Shown here: in pieces, positions 8,578-15,872 of the stretch
Numbering within the stretch: the first letter of the stretch is position 1
Layout of the letters: the number at the start of each line of letters is the position of its first letter
NCBI RefSeq assembly: GCF_020037015.1
Contig: NZ_JAIQDE010000049.1
Location: 1 to 34,170, forward strand
Length of the DNA stretch: 34,170 nucleotides
Reading direction: 5' to 3'
Source of the DNA: Corallococcus sp. AS-1-6
GTDB taxonomy: Bacteria; Myxococcota; Myxococcia; Myxococcales; Myxococcaceae
Program-made: the position numbers and the translations under genes
Notes under the pieces: model-generated
Told to the model about the DNA's origin: nothing
What the model saw: only the letters and a program-made list of their open reading frames with translations
The model's database searches: none

Positions 8578-9184
8578 GCCTGGGCCGTGGCTGTACCTCC
8601 ATGAACGGTCAAAGGGGAGCGAAGTGCTTCGCGTCCGTCATGAAGGTGCACCTGAGAGAGTAAGTGCTCATGCGGCCACGTCGCAGAGTATGCGCACGAA
8701 GTTCATGAGCTTCTCGGGCTCACCAAAGAGCGAATCATTTTGCACTTAGAGTTGCCGGTGCCTTTTCCCTGGTTAAACAAGGACGCTGGGACCGTCGTCA
8801 GTTGAAGCGAGCTGTCGCCCATGGAGTTCAGACGGTTCGGGCAGGTAGTAGCTACTGTAAGTGGTTCGCATGGTCGGCTATCGCCGTCGCTGTTGTCGCG
8901 CTCGTCGGTTTGAAGGCGTTCGCAAGCGTCGTCGTGAGTCTAAATCAGCCGGAGGTCACCATGGGAGTCATCAAGTCGTTGTTCACGTGTCGGGTCGTAC
9001 TTGCCGCATTCGTTGAAACGGCGTGGTCGATCTTCGTGAATCTTCTTACGAGTAGCCGCCTCGCTTGAACTGATGACATCCCGCCCCCGGCGTGTGAGGC
9101 GCTGACAGTGATAAGAACAATGGGCCTCAGTGGAGGACACTGGGGCCTTTGTTCAATTCAGGGATGCTAGAGCCCCCGTGCATA
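8578..9184. other. A+T-richer non-coding island with possible gene remnants
   Basis: About 600 bp with visibly lower G+C and no host codon bias. No intact gene is supported. Short pieces that look protein-like occur in several frames. On the minus strand, 8668-8745 reads GEPEKLMNFVRIL before a stop. On the plus strand, 8656-8805 includes HELLGLTKERIILHLELP. Another plus-strand frame through 8802-9068 has one hydrophobic segment (AIAVAVVALVGL). Together they suggest decayed or transferred sequence, possibly the remains of a gene that once preceded the DUF5953-like gene. A long hairpin lies at 9115-9154. Confidence 0.45.
9115..9154. repeat. Long imperfect hairpin, possible bidirectional terminator
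   Basis: GAACAA (9115-9120) pairs with TTGTTC (9149-9154). After a T/T mismatch, 9122-9132 pairs with 9138-9147 apart from one bulged G and a G-T wobble, leaving the 5-nt loop GAGGA (9133-9137). Arms total about 16 pairs. It lies 30 bp beyond the stop of the minus-strand phosphatase gene, on its 3' side, so it could terminate the inositol-lipid operon; the imperfect T tract makes this inference. Confidence 0.5.
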
Positions 9185-9766
9185 CTAGGCCGCCTTCTCC
9201 GGAACGCCCGTCCACGCGGCCACGAAGTCCGCCAGACCGCGCAACTGCCGGTCGTTGAGCGTGGCCTGCCAGCGCGCGTGGCGCACCGCCCGGTACGCCT
9301 CCGGCGCATCCCAGCCGCGCGCCACCATGACCGCCAGGCCCATCAGCGGGCCGCGCCCCACGCCGTGCTCGCAGTGCGCGTACAGCACGCCGCCCGCGTC
9401 CAGCCGGGGCAGCGCCCAGTTCACCCCTTGCGACAACTGCTCCACGGACGGCGGGTAGCGGTCCGTCACCGGCAGGTGGAGCAGCTCGATGCCCAGCGCC
9501 GCCAGCGCCTCGCGGTCGTCCCAGCGCTCCGCGCGCAGGTCGATGACACAGGTGATGCCCCGGGCCTTCAACTCGCCGTAGCGCGCGCGGGACACGCTGC
9601 CGCCCACGTGCAGCCACGGGTTCACCTGGGACACGTTGAGGGCGCGCTTGCCGGGCAGCTTGGTGGTCCACTCCACCCCGCGCGCCACCACCCGCAGCAC
9701 CTGCTTGCGCACGAACCCCCGGACCCCGGGGACGTGATGCACCGACCGCAGCAACGACTCGCTCAC
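9185..9766 (-). CDS. Dual-specificity/tyrosine-phosphatase-like protein (candidate phosphatidylinositol-phosphate phosphatase)
   Basis: This 193-aa protein carries the Cys-phosphatase signature HCEHGVGR, with nucleophile Cys132 and Arg138 (CX5R), and a likely general acid Asp102 in LPVTDRYPP. The preceding VNPWLHVGGSV and GITCVIDLRAE match the DSP fold entry. It has no clear signal peptide; a basic, weakly hydrophobic N-terminus could sit at the membrane. The GTG start at 9766 follows AGGGG by 8 nt and lies 19 nt after the lipocalin-like gene, so it is the last gene of the five-gene operon. PTPMT1-type DSPs dephosphorylate phosphatidylglycerophosphate. Here the neighbours suggest phosphatidylinositol phosphate as substrate, which is inference; a protein phosphatase role cannot be excluded. 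Confidence 0.8.
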   Translation of the reverse strand: MSESLLRSVHHVPGVRGFVRKQVLRVVARGVEWTTKLPGKRALNVSQVNPWLHVGGSVSRARYGELKARGITCVIDLRAERWDDREALAALGIELLHLPVTDRYPPSVEQLSQGVNWALPRLDAGGVLYAHCEHGVGRGPLMGLAVMVARGWDAPEAYRAVRHARWQATLNDRQLRGLADFVAAWTGVPEKAA

Positions 9767-9785
9767 GCTGAGAACCCCTGCTCCG

Positions 9786-10781
9786 CTACTCGCCTTCCAA
9801 CGTCACTTCCATCAGGCCGTCCACCGGCGCCTTGCCCGGGCGCTCCATCACGCCCCGCAGCAGGTACGTCACCGGCGAGCCCACCATCGGCCGCACCAGC
9901 CCGCTCAGCACGCCCAGCGACTCCACCGGCGCGCTGCGCTGGAGCAGCGACGTGCCCTTGAGCGTCACGGCCGGCTTGCCGTCGCGGTCGGTGAACTCCG
10001 CCCGCCAGGTGCTCTTGTCCTTCGTCCCCGTCTGGTTGAGCGTGAAGGACTCCAACAGCCGCGCGTCCCCCTGGTCCTCCCAGAGGTACACCGGCGCGTA
10101 GTCGCCGCCCTGGCCCTCGCGCCCCAGCACCACCGCGTAGGGCGGCCCCTTGAGCGCGCGGAAGCGCACCCAGCGCTTCGCCACCTTCGCCGGCGCCACC
10201 GTGCTGCGCGAGTGGTCCACGTACCCGCCGCCCTTCAGCGTCACCGCCTCTTGCTGTGGCACGCGCAGCTTCACCGTCACCGGGCTGCCGGCCAGCACGA
10301 CCTCATGGCGGTAGCGGTCCTTGCCGCTCTCCACCACGGAGCCGTCCGGCGACCACGGCTCCGGCTTGCGCGCGTACTCCAACTGCACCCGGCCGTTGTC
10401 CAGGGCCGCGTCCACCGTCAGGCCCGTGTCCGAGACCCGGGCGGTGCACTCCCCCAGGGTCAACTGGTCCAGGGCCGCGTTGTAGCTCCAGTCGTTCGCC
10501 CCCAGGCGCTTCTGCGGCGCCCAGGCGCGCTTGCCCGGCCGCAGGACCGTGGCGCGGCAGATGCCCGTGCGCGACCCCGGGCCGATGTTCGTCACCGTCA
10601 GGTTCACCGACACGTAGGTGCCGTCGTCCGCGTCCGCCACGAAGGTGAAGCTCTCGCCGTACCGGTCGCTGGAGTCGAAGGACACCTTCAGCACGCCACC
10701 CGCCGCCGCCACCCCCGGGAGCGAAAGCAGGGCCCCCACCAGCAGGGCCCTCAAGCCGCGGGCGAGCGTGTCACGCCGCAT
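9786..10781 (-). CDS. Secreted Svf1/AttH-like lipocalin-fold protein
   Basis: This 331-aa protein has a signal peptide (about residues 1-27, ending GVAAA) and no later membrane helix, so it is probably periplasmic. Its first half contains YGESFTFVADADDGTYV and VTNIGPG, and the second half opens with GGGYVDHSRS and WVRFRAL. That two-part pattern resembles the double-lipocalin Svf1/AttH/CrtC-like superfamily. Yeast Svf1 is reported to bind ceramide. The ATG at 10781 overlaps the 3' end of the CDP-alcohol transferase gene by 11 bp, implying translational coupling. A role in carrying or presenting the lipid made by the operon is plausible but inferred; the family match is moderate. Confidence 0.65.
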   Translation of the reverse strand: MRRDTLARGLRALLVGALLSLPGVAAAGGVLKVSFDSSDRYGESFTFVADADDGTYVSVNLTVTNIGPGSRTGICRATVLRPGKRAWAPQKRLGANDWSYNAALDQLTLGECTARVSDTGLTVDAALDNGRVQLEYARKPEPWSPDGSVVESGKDRYRHEVVLAGSPVTVKLRVPQQEAVTLKGGGYVDHSRSTVAPAKVAKRWVRFRALKGPPYAVVLGREGQGGDYAPVYLWEDQGDARLLESFTLNQTGTKDKSTWRAEFTDRDGKPAVTLKGTSLLQRSAPVESLGVLSGLVRPMVGSPVTYLLRGVMERPGKAPVDGLMEVTLEGE

Positions 10782-12012
10782 GGGGCCGCTGCTCCAGGAG
10801 CTCGTCCGAGGTGTCGTTGAAGACGTAGTCGCGCTGCAGCGGCAGGTTCCACGCGAAGTACACGACGCCGCGCACCACCCACCAGCCCAGCGTGTACGCC
10901 AGTTGCGGGTGCAGCGTGAGCAGCGCCACGCCGCCCGCGTTGAGCAGCGCGCTGGTGGCGCTCACCAGCGTGTAGCGCGCCAACTGCGGCGCCACCGCCC
11001 CCTGGCTGCGGAAGGTGATGACCCGGTTGATGGAGTAGTTCACCACGCCGCCCAGCACGCAGCCGGCCACCGTGGCCCACACCGGGGAGATGCCTCCCCA
11101 CTCCACCATGCCCAGCACCGCCACGAAGTCCACCGCCGTGGCGATGGCGCCCGCCGCCGCGTTGAAGCCGAACAGCGCCACGCCCGAGCGCTGCGTCACC
11201 GGCTTCTTGGGCGTCAGGGCCCGCACCAGCGTGCGGAAGCGCGACACCGCCGTGACGTTGCTCAGGATGGCCACGAACACCAGGCCCGCCACCGCCAGCC
11301 AGTGCATGGGGTGCTTCTGCTCCGGCCAGAACAGCGCCTCCAGGATGGGCGACAGCGCCGTGCCCACGCCCAGGAACAGCACCCGCTCCAGCCGCTGCAT
11401 CGCGCCGTCGCGCACGCTCACGCCCAGGCCTTCCCCCTTGGCGCGCACGTACGGCACCAGCGAGGAGCCCATCAGCGCCCCCAGCGCGGGCAGCAGCACC
11501 CAGGTGTCCCGGTAGTACCAGGCCAGGCCCATCAGGATGGCGGAGTCCACGTACCGGTCCAGCACGGAGTCCAGCGCCGCGCCCGCGGGGTTCGCCTCCT
11601 TGCGGGTGCGCGCCACGCGGCCGTCCATCACGTCCAGCACGCCCGCGAAGAGGAACAGCCAGCCGCCCAGCGCGAAGCGGCCCGCCGCCACCGCCACGCC
11701 GGAGGACACGCCCAGCAGGCCCGACAGCATGGACAGCGCGTTGGCCGGCAGGCCCGAGCGCAACAGCACCGTCCACAGCGGCTGGATGACCCAGAAGAAG
11801 TAGTGGCGCAGGAAGAAGCCCACCAGCACCGACTTGCCGCGCGTCAGCGTCTCCGCGTCCCGGGGGATGCCCTTGATGGCACACCGGATACAGAAGAGCA
11901 CCAGGCCCACGAGGAAGTACGCGACCGCGAACAGCGCGGGCGCCAGCGCGGTCCAGATGCGCGCCGAGGGGGACAGGTCTCCACTCAGCAAGGCCAGCAC
12001 GTTGTCATGCAC
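10771..12012 (-). CDS. CDP-alcohol phosphatidyltransferase fused to GtrA-like domain
   Basis: The 413-aa membrane protein has two domains. Residues about 60-265 are a CDP-alcohol phosphatidyltransferase with a complete catalytic motif: D127, D130-G131, A134-R135, G144, D148 and D152. This family joins CDP-diacylglycerol to an alcohol such as inositol phosphate. Residues about 278-397 form a GtrA-like four-helix domain (GVVNYSINRVITF), seen in proteins linked to polyprenyl-glycan or lipid translocation. The fusion may couple lipid synthesis to flipping. The GTG start at 12012 overlaps the preceding gene by 8 bp (GTGCATGA). Given the adjacent inositol-phosphate synthase, inositol-1-phosphate is the likely acceptor; this is inference. 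Confidence 0.85.
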   Translation of the reverse strand: MHDNVLALLSGDLSPSARIWTALAPALFAVAYFLVGLVLFCIRCAIKGIPRDAETLTRGKSVLVGFFLRHYFFWVIQPLWTVLLRSGLPANALSMLSGLLGVSSGVAVAAGRFALGGWLFLFAGVLDVMDGRVARTRKEANPAGAALDSVLDRYVDSAILMGLAWYYRDTWVLLPALGALMGSSLVPYVRAKGEGLGVSVRDGAMQRLERVLFLGVGTALSPILEALFWPEQKHPMHWLAVAGLVFVAILSNVTAVSRFRTLVRALTPKKPVTQRSGVALFGFNAAAGAIATAVDFVAVLGMVEWGGISPVWATVAGCVLGGVVNYSINRVITFRSQGAVAPQLARYTLVSATSALLNAGGVALLTLHPQLAYTLGWWVVRGVVYFAWNLPLQRDYVFNDTSDELLEQRPHAA

Positions 12013-12940
12013 GGGTGTTCCCTCCAGACGGCAGGGTCATGGGCGCCACTCCCGGCGCTTCCACGGCCCGTCTTGCGAAGACAGCCCTCACGACGACGTA
12101 GGCCACGACCGCCGCGGTGGCTCCCGCGAGCACGTCGAGGACGTAGTGGTGCGTGAGATACACGGCGGAAAAAGCGACGAGCAGCGCGAACAGCCCGGTC
12201 CCCACCCGCCAAGCGGGGCCCTTGTGCCACATCACGAGCACCATCATCAGCGGGTAGGCCGCGTGCAGCGACGGCATGGCGCCGAAGACGTTGGGGTTGC
12301 GCCCGTAGAAGTTCGCGAAGTACTGGATGCCGAAGAAGGCGTCGAAGCGCGCGGTGCCCGCCGGACTGGGTGGCGCCGCCAGGTCCGCGAGCCCCGGCCC
12401 GTACTTCAGGATGTACCAGGGGGGAGCCGCGGGGTAGATGACGTAGGTGACCACGCCGATGGCGTTCACCACGAAGAAGGCCCAGCACAACTGTTCGAAG
12501 CGTGCGTCCTTCTTGAAGAAGAACCACAGCGCCACGAGGAAGACCTCGTAGATGTAGGCCGCGTAGGCCCAGCCGCACAGCAGGTCCAGCGGCGTGTTCG
12601 GGTGACGCGACCACCACTCGGGCCAGTGCGTGCCGCCCGGGGCGGGGAACAGCAGCTTCTCCAGGTTCCACAGGTCGCCCGTGTGGATGGTGCCGCGCAC
12701 CCCCAGCCACAGCGCCTGGCTGTCCAGAATCATGCCGGTGAGCCACAGCGGAAACGCGCCGCGGAGGAACCGCCGCGGGCCGGCGCCGGCCCAGGCCAGC
12801 ACCACCAGCAGCAGGTCCGCCGCGACGTGCTCCCACCGGACCCTTCCGGTGGAGACGACCAGCGCGAAGTGGCCCGCCGCCATGACGGTGACGAGCCACT
12901 TGAACGCGGAGTCCTTCTTAGCGGGAGAGCGGGAGGTCAT
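12005..12940 (-). CDS. Aur1/inositolphosphotransferase-like PAP2 membrane protein
   Basis: This 311-aa polytopic membrane protein has the three blocks of the Aur1-like PAP2 branch: YPAAPPWY (169-176), FGAMPSLHAAYP with H226, and YLTHHYVLDVLAG with H265 and D269. In fungi Aur1 moves phosphoinositol from phosphatidylinositol to ceramide, with the His/His/Asp residues catalytic and facing the lumen. The gene overlaps the 3' end of the inositol-phosphate synthase gene by 23 bp and the next gene by 8 bp, so all are one operon. Inositol phosphoceramide synthase is the best guess from motif and context; a lipid phosphatase or another phospho-head-group transferase is the alternative. Confidence 0.82.
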   Translation of the reverse strand: MTSRSPAKKDSAFKWLVTVMAAGHFALVVSTGRVRWEHVAADLLLVVLAWAGAGPRRFLRGAFPLWLTGMILDSQALWLGVRGTIHTGDLWNLEKLLFPAPGGTHWPEWWSRHPNTPLDLLCGWAYAAYIYEVFLVALWFFFKKDARFEQLCWAFFVVNAIGVVTYVIYPAAPPWYILKYGPGLADLAAPPSPAGTARFDAFFGIQYFANFYGRNPNVFGAMPSLHAAYPLMMVLVMWHKGPAWRVGTGLFALLVAFSAVYLTHHYVLDVLAGATAAVVAYVVVRAVFARRAVEAPGVAPMTLPSGGNTRA

Positions 12941-14252
12941 CCCCGTAGTAGTCCATCCCCAGGTGCGTGATGGGCTCTTCGCCCGCGACGACGCGCAGCG
13001 TGTTCTTCAGCTTGGTGAGCTGGATGAACAGGTCGTGCTCCACCGGCAGGCCCGGGTGGGCCATGGGGCTCTTGAAGTAGAAGGACATCCACTCCTGGAT
13101 GCCCCGCCACTCCAGCCGCTTGGCCAGGTCCATGAACAGCGCGATGTCCAGGACGAGCGGCGCCGCCAGGATGGAGTCGCGGCAGAGGAAGTTGACCTTG
13201 ATCTGCATCGGGTAGCCCAGCCACCCGGTGATGTCGATGTTGTCCCAACCCTCCTTCGCGTCGCCGCGGGGCGGGTAGTAGTGGATCGACACCTTGTGCG
13301 AGTACTTGTTGTACAGCTCCGGGTACAGGTCCGGCTGCAGGATGGTGTCGAGCACGCTCGACTTGGTCACTTCCTTGGCCTTGAAGGCCTGCGGATCATC
13401 CAGCACCTCGCCGTCGCGGTTGCCCAGGATGTTGGTGGAGAACCAACCCTCCAGGCCCAGCATGCGCGCCTTGAGCGCGGGCGCGATGACCGTCTTCATC
13501 ATCGTCTGGCCGCTCTTGAGGTCACGGCCCGCCACGGGCACGGCCTCCTGCTTCGCCAGCTCCTGCAGCGCCGGCGTGTCCACGCTGGCGTTCGGCGTCG
13601 CGTTGGCGAACGGCACGCCTTCCTTGATGGCCGCGTAGGTGTAGAGCGCCGTGGGGTTGATGTCCGGGCTGTTCGCGTCCAGCGCCTTCTCGAAGTTGGC
13701 CAGCGTCTGGAAGGCCTCCGGCAGCGGGCGGAAGGTCTCCACGCTGCTGCACACCACCATCACGGCGCGCTTGGCGTTGAGCTCCTTCTTGAAGTCCCGG
13801 ATGTCCTGGCGCAGCGCCTCGATGCTCTCGCGGTGCGTCTTGGTCGCCTTGACGTGGTTCGCGGCGATCCGGCGCACGAACTCCGGATCATGCACGCCCG
13901 GCTTCGGCTTGATGCCCTGGAGGAAGGGCTTCACCTGCTCCAGGTGCTTGTCCGTCAGCACGCCCGAGCGCACGGCCACCTGGTAGGCGTCCTCGCTGAT
14001 GATGTCCCACGCGCCGAAGACGACGTCATCCAGCGTGGCCAGCGGCACCAGCTCGTTGAGCTTCACGGTGCGGCCGTCGGTGCGCTTGCCCAGACGGGCC
14101 GTGCCCATCTGCGTGAGCGAGCCGATGGGGGCGCCCTTGCCCTGCCGCGCCAGCTCCACACCCGCCATCAGCGTGGTGGAAACAGCGCCCAGGCCCGGGA
14201 TGAGCACCGCCAGCTTGCCCTCGGGCTTCGCGACCTTCTTCTTGTTCTCCAT
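12918..14252 (-). CDS. ino1: myo-Inositol-1-phosphate synthase
   Basis: The 444-aa cytoplasmic enzyme converts glucose 6-phosphate to myo-inositol 1-phosphate with NAD as a recycled cofactor. The N-terminal Rossmann motif is LIPGLGAVSTT (17-27). GRDLKSGQTMMKT (232-244) and NFLCRDSILAAPLVLD are the nucleotide/active-site segments conserved from bacteria to yeast INO1. I chose ATG 14252 because homologues begin just before the KPEGKLAVLIPG segment; the frame is open further upstream without coding character. Purines (GAAGGA) precede the start. It is the first gene of an operon with lipid head-group transferases, which points to inositol-lipid synthesis as its purpose; osmolyte or mycothiol-type use is less consistent with the neighbours. 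Confidence 0.92.
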   Translation of the reverse strand: MENKKKVAKPEGKLAVLIPGLGAVSTTLMAGVELARQGKGAPIGSLTQMGTARLGKRTDGRTVKLNELVPLATLDDVVFGAWDIISEDAYQVAVRSGVLTDKHLEQVKPFLQGIKPKPGVHDPEFVRRIAANHVKATKTHRESIEALRQDIRDFKKELNAKRAVMVVCSSVETFRPLPEAFQTLANFEKALDANSPDINPTALYTYAAIKEGVPFANATPNASVDTPALQELAKQEAVPVAGRDLKSGQTMMKTVIAPALKARMLGLEGWFSTNILGNRDGEVLDDPQAFKAKEVTKSSVLDTILQPDLYPELYNKYSHKVSIHYYPPRGDAKEGWDNIDITGWLGYPMQIKVNFLCRDSILAAPLVLDIALFMDLAKRLEWRGIQEWMSFYFKSPMAHPGLPVEHDLFIQLTKLKNTLRVVAGEEPITHLGMDYYGDDLPLSR

Positions 14253-14369
14253 CGTCCTGATTCCTTCGAAAGGCGGGAAATCGCTCCGCCCAATGAGCGT
14301 CTCCGAGTCCGTCCATCCGGCGCCGGCAGGAATGCCGGACGGAAGGTGGAAAATCTCGAAAGCGGATGG

Positions 14370-14398
14370 TTGATACTCTAAACCGTCTGTCACTTCAA
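14370..14398 (-). promoter_or_regulatory. Candidate promoter of the inositol-lipid operon
   Basis: On the minus strand TTGAAG (14398-14393) and TATCAA (14375-14370) are 17 bp apart, each matching the sigma-70 consensus at four of six bases. This lies in one of the few A+T-richer patches of the intergenic region. It would give a leader of about 110 nt containing the hairpin at 14308-14343. Confidence 0.4.
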
Positions 14399-14612
14399 CG
14401 TGATGTGCGGGACGGTGCCCGGCTCGTACCACGGCGGCGCCCGGCTGCATGACTCGGGCCGGGGCTGGGTTACAAGCCAGGACGAACGGCGCTGTCAGAG
14501 AAACAGCAACCACGGGACAAAAGTCTCACCCACCACGGCAGGCTCACTCGGGTGCGCCTGCCGGGTGGGCCGGAGTGGTACGGGTCTGAGCCTGTCCTGC
14601 TTTCACACACCC

Positions 14613-14630
14613 CCTGACACACGTGTCAGG
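14613..14630. promoter_or_regulatory. 18-bp palindrome, operator-like
   Basis: CCTGACAC and GTGTCAGG are perfect inverted 8-bp arms separated by AC. The size and symmetry fit a site for a dimeric repressor such as a TetR- or GntR-type regulator. It lies about 215 bp upstream of the candidate operon promoter and 52 bp beyond the stop of the FMN-binding protein gene, so an alternative role as a transcript hairpin is possible. No regulator gene is adjacent. Confidence 0.45.
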
Positions 14631-14646
14631 TTTCAAGAGGGTGGGA

Positions 14647-14666
14647 GCCGCCGGTCTTCCGGCGGC
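14647..14666 (-). terminator. Hairpin terminator after the FMN-binding protein gene
   Basis: GCCGCCGG and CCGGCGGC are perfect 8-bp arms around a 4-nt loop, starting 17 nt beyond the stop codon of the minus-strand gene at 14683-15201. The downstream minus-strand sequence is pyrimidine-rich (CCCACCCTCTT) but not a true U tract. Confidence 0.55.
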
Positions 14667-14682
14667 CCTGTCCGGGTTCCCG

Positions 14683-15201
14683 TCAGTTGTGGCGGGGGGC
14701 GCCCCGGTCGAGCTTCTGGTTGTCACCGGGGTGGTACCTGTCGCCGGTGAGGACGGCTTTCACGAAGCCGACCAGTTGGACCATCTTGCTGTTGGGCGTG
14801 TCCCAGTACTCGGCCTTCTCGACGGAGACGCGCAGCAGGGCCAGGTTCGGATCATCCAGCCCCTGGGGGAACCAGGCCTTGAGGGCGGGGTTCCACAGCT
14901 CCTTCGCCTTGGCCTTGTCGTGGATCAGCGTGCAGCGGCCGCTGACGGACACGTACCGGTCCCGGGTGGGGTCGGCGTAGGCGAGGCTGACGTGGTGGTC
15001 CTTCCGCACCTCGTCCACCTTGTGGGTGTGGTCGTTGGTGAAGAACCACAGCTCCCCGTCGAAGTCCTTGTCGTAGGTCCACATCGGCCGGCTGCGAAGG
15101 CTGCCGTCGGTGTCCACCGTCGTCATCATCGCGACCTTGATGCCGTGGATGAGCTTGCCCAGGTGCTCCACCACGTCCTGCGGACTCTTCGTCGTCGTCA
15201 T
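14683..15201 (-). CDS. Pyridoxamine 5'-phosphate oxidase-like FMN-binding protein (general stress protein 26 type)
   Basis: This 172-aa soluble protein has the split-barrel flavin-binding pattern: KVAMMTTVDTDGSLRSRPM, then GELWFFTNDHTHKVDEV, then HHVSLAYADP and YVSVSGRCTL. This subfamily binds FMN or F420-like cofactors and is often induced by general stress; the reaction is usually unknown. The ATG at 15201 has a strong RBS (GGGAGG at 7 nt), so the longer open frame to 15276 is discarded. The gene stands alone, is followed by a hairpin terminator, and is divergent from the gene at 15369. Confidence 0.85.
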   Translation of the reverse strand: MTTTKSPQDVVEHLGKLIHGIKVAMMTTVDTDGSLRSRPMWTYDKDFDGELWFFTNDHTHKVDEVRKDHHVSLAYADPTRDRYVSVSGRCTLIHDKAKAKELWNPALKAWFPQGLDDPNLALLRVSVEKAEYWDTPNSKMVQLVGFVKAVLTGDRYHPGDNQKLDRGAPRHN

Positions 15202-15368
15202 GTGCTCGCCTCCCTTGGCGGTTGAAGGTAGGCAGCGGTCGGGCGGCGAACATCGTCCGCGCCGCCGGGTCGGCACCCGGGCAGCCGGGCGTGTGATAGG
15301 GGGCGTTGCGGGCCCACTCGCTTGTTTCGTCCTTCGGAACGAGGCGTGACGGCCGGGAGCGACAAGGG

Positions 15369-15872
15369 ATGCTGAAGACCGCGTGGAACGAGTGGAGCCT
15401 GAAGGCGCTGCAACTGGAGACGGCCCTGCTGGCGCTGGAGGAGATCGAGCTGCCGGACGCGATGCACGCGCTCCAGGACGCCGCCCAGCAGAAGCTGCTG
15501 GAGCTGGCGCGGGCGTGGCAGAAGACGCAGCCCGCGAAGGAGCCGCGCCAGTGGACGCGCGAGGAGAAGGCGGGCGGGGTGCCTCGCGACGAGGAGCTGG
15601 CGGACCTGGTGAAGGGCTTCCGCGAGGACGGCAAGACGTGGACGCTCTACCGCCTCACCAGCGACAAGAAGGAAGTGGTGGAGACGGTGGTGTCCGAGGG
15701 GCGCGCGTGCATGGCCGCGGGCGGCGAGTACTACCTGGGCCAGTGGGACGCGGAGGAGGGCGTGCTGGAGGTGGGGCGTGACGACGAGGCCGGCGAGCCT
15801 GGCACCGGGCTGGTGCTGGAGCCGGGCGGGGAGCTGCGCTACGCGCCTTCCCCCGAGCTGGCGGACCTGTAG
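15369..15872 (+). CDS. Conserved hypothetical protein
   Basis: The 167-aa product is hydrophilic and acidic. Its N-terminal half is helical (WSLKALQLETALLALEEIELPDAM), and a mixed C-terminal half contains KTWTLYRLTSDKKEVVETVVSE and GGEYYLGQWDAEEGV, which looks like beta structure. It has no signal peptide or membrane helix. I recognise no family. The ATG at 15369 is supported by GGGAG 8-9 nt upstream and by codon bias starting there; the frame is open to 15306. The stop codon directly abuts the stop of the convergent aldo/keto reductase pseudogene with no base between them. Confidence 0.7.
   Translation: MLKTAWNEWSLKALQLETALLALEEIELPDAMHALQDAAQQKLLELARAWQKTQPAKEPRQWTREEKAGGVPRDEELADLVKGFREDGKTWTLYRLTSDKKEVVETVVSEGRACMAAGGEYYLGQWDAEEGVLEVGRDDEAGEPGTGLVLEPGGELRYAPSPELADL

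Larger units (their letters stand above)
14253..14682. other. Regulatory intergenic region upstream of the inositol-lipid operon
   Basis: These 430 bp lie between the start of the inositol-phosphate synthase gene and the stop of the FMN-binding protein gene, both on the minus strand. They hold a promoter candidate (14370-14398), a bulged hairpin in the operon leader (14308-14343), an 18-bp palindrome (14613-14630) and a terminator-like hairpin (14647-14666). No coding gene is supported. Confidence 0.6.

Noticed and set aside
8522-8749. 75-aa plus-strand frame
   Set aside because: Its first part is antisense to the DUF5953-like gene, and it shows no domain or codon bias.
8802-9068. 88-aa plus-strand frame with a hydrophobic segment
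   Set aside because: TTG start, no RBS, non-host codon use; kept only as part of the A+T-richer island.
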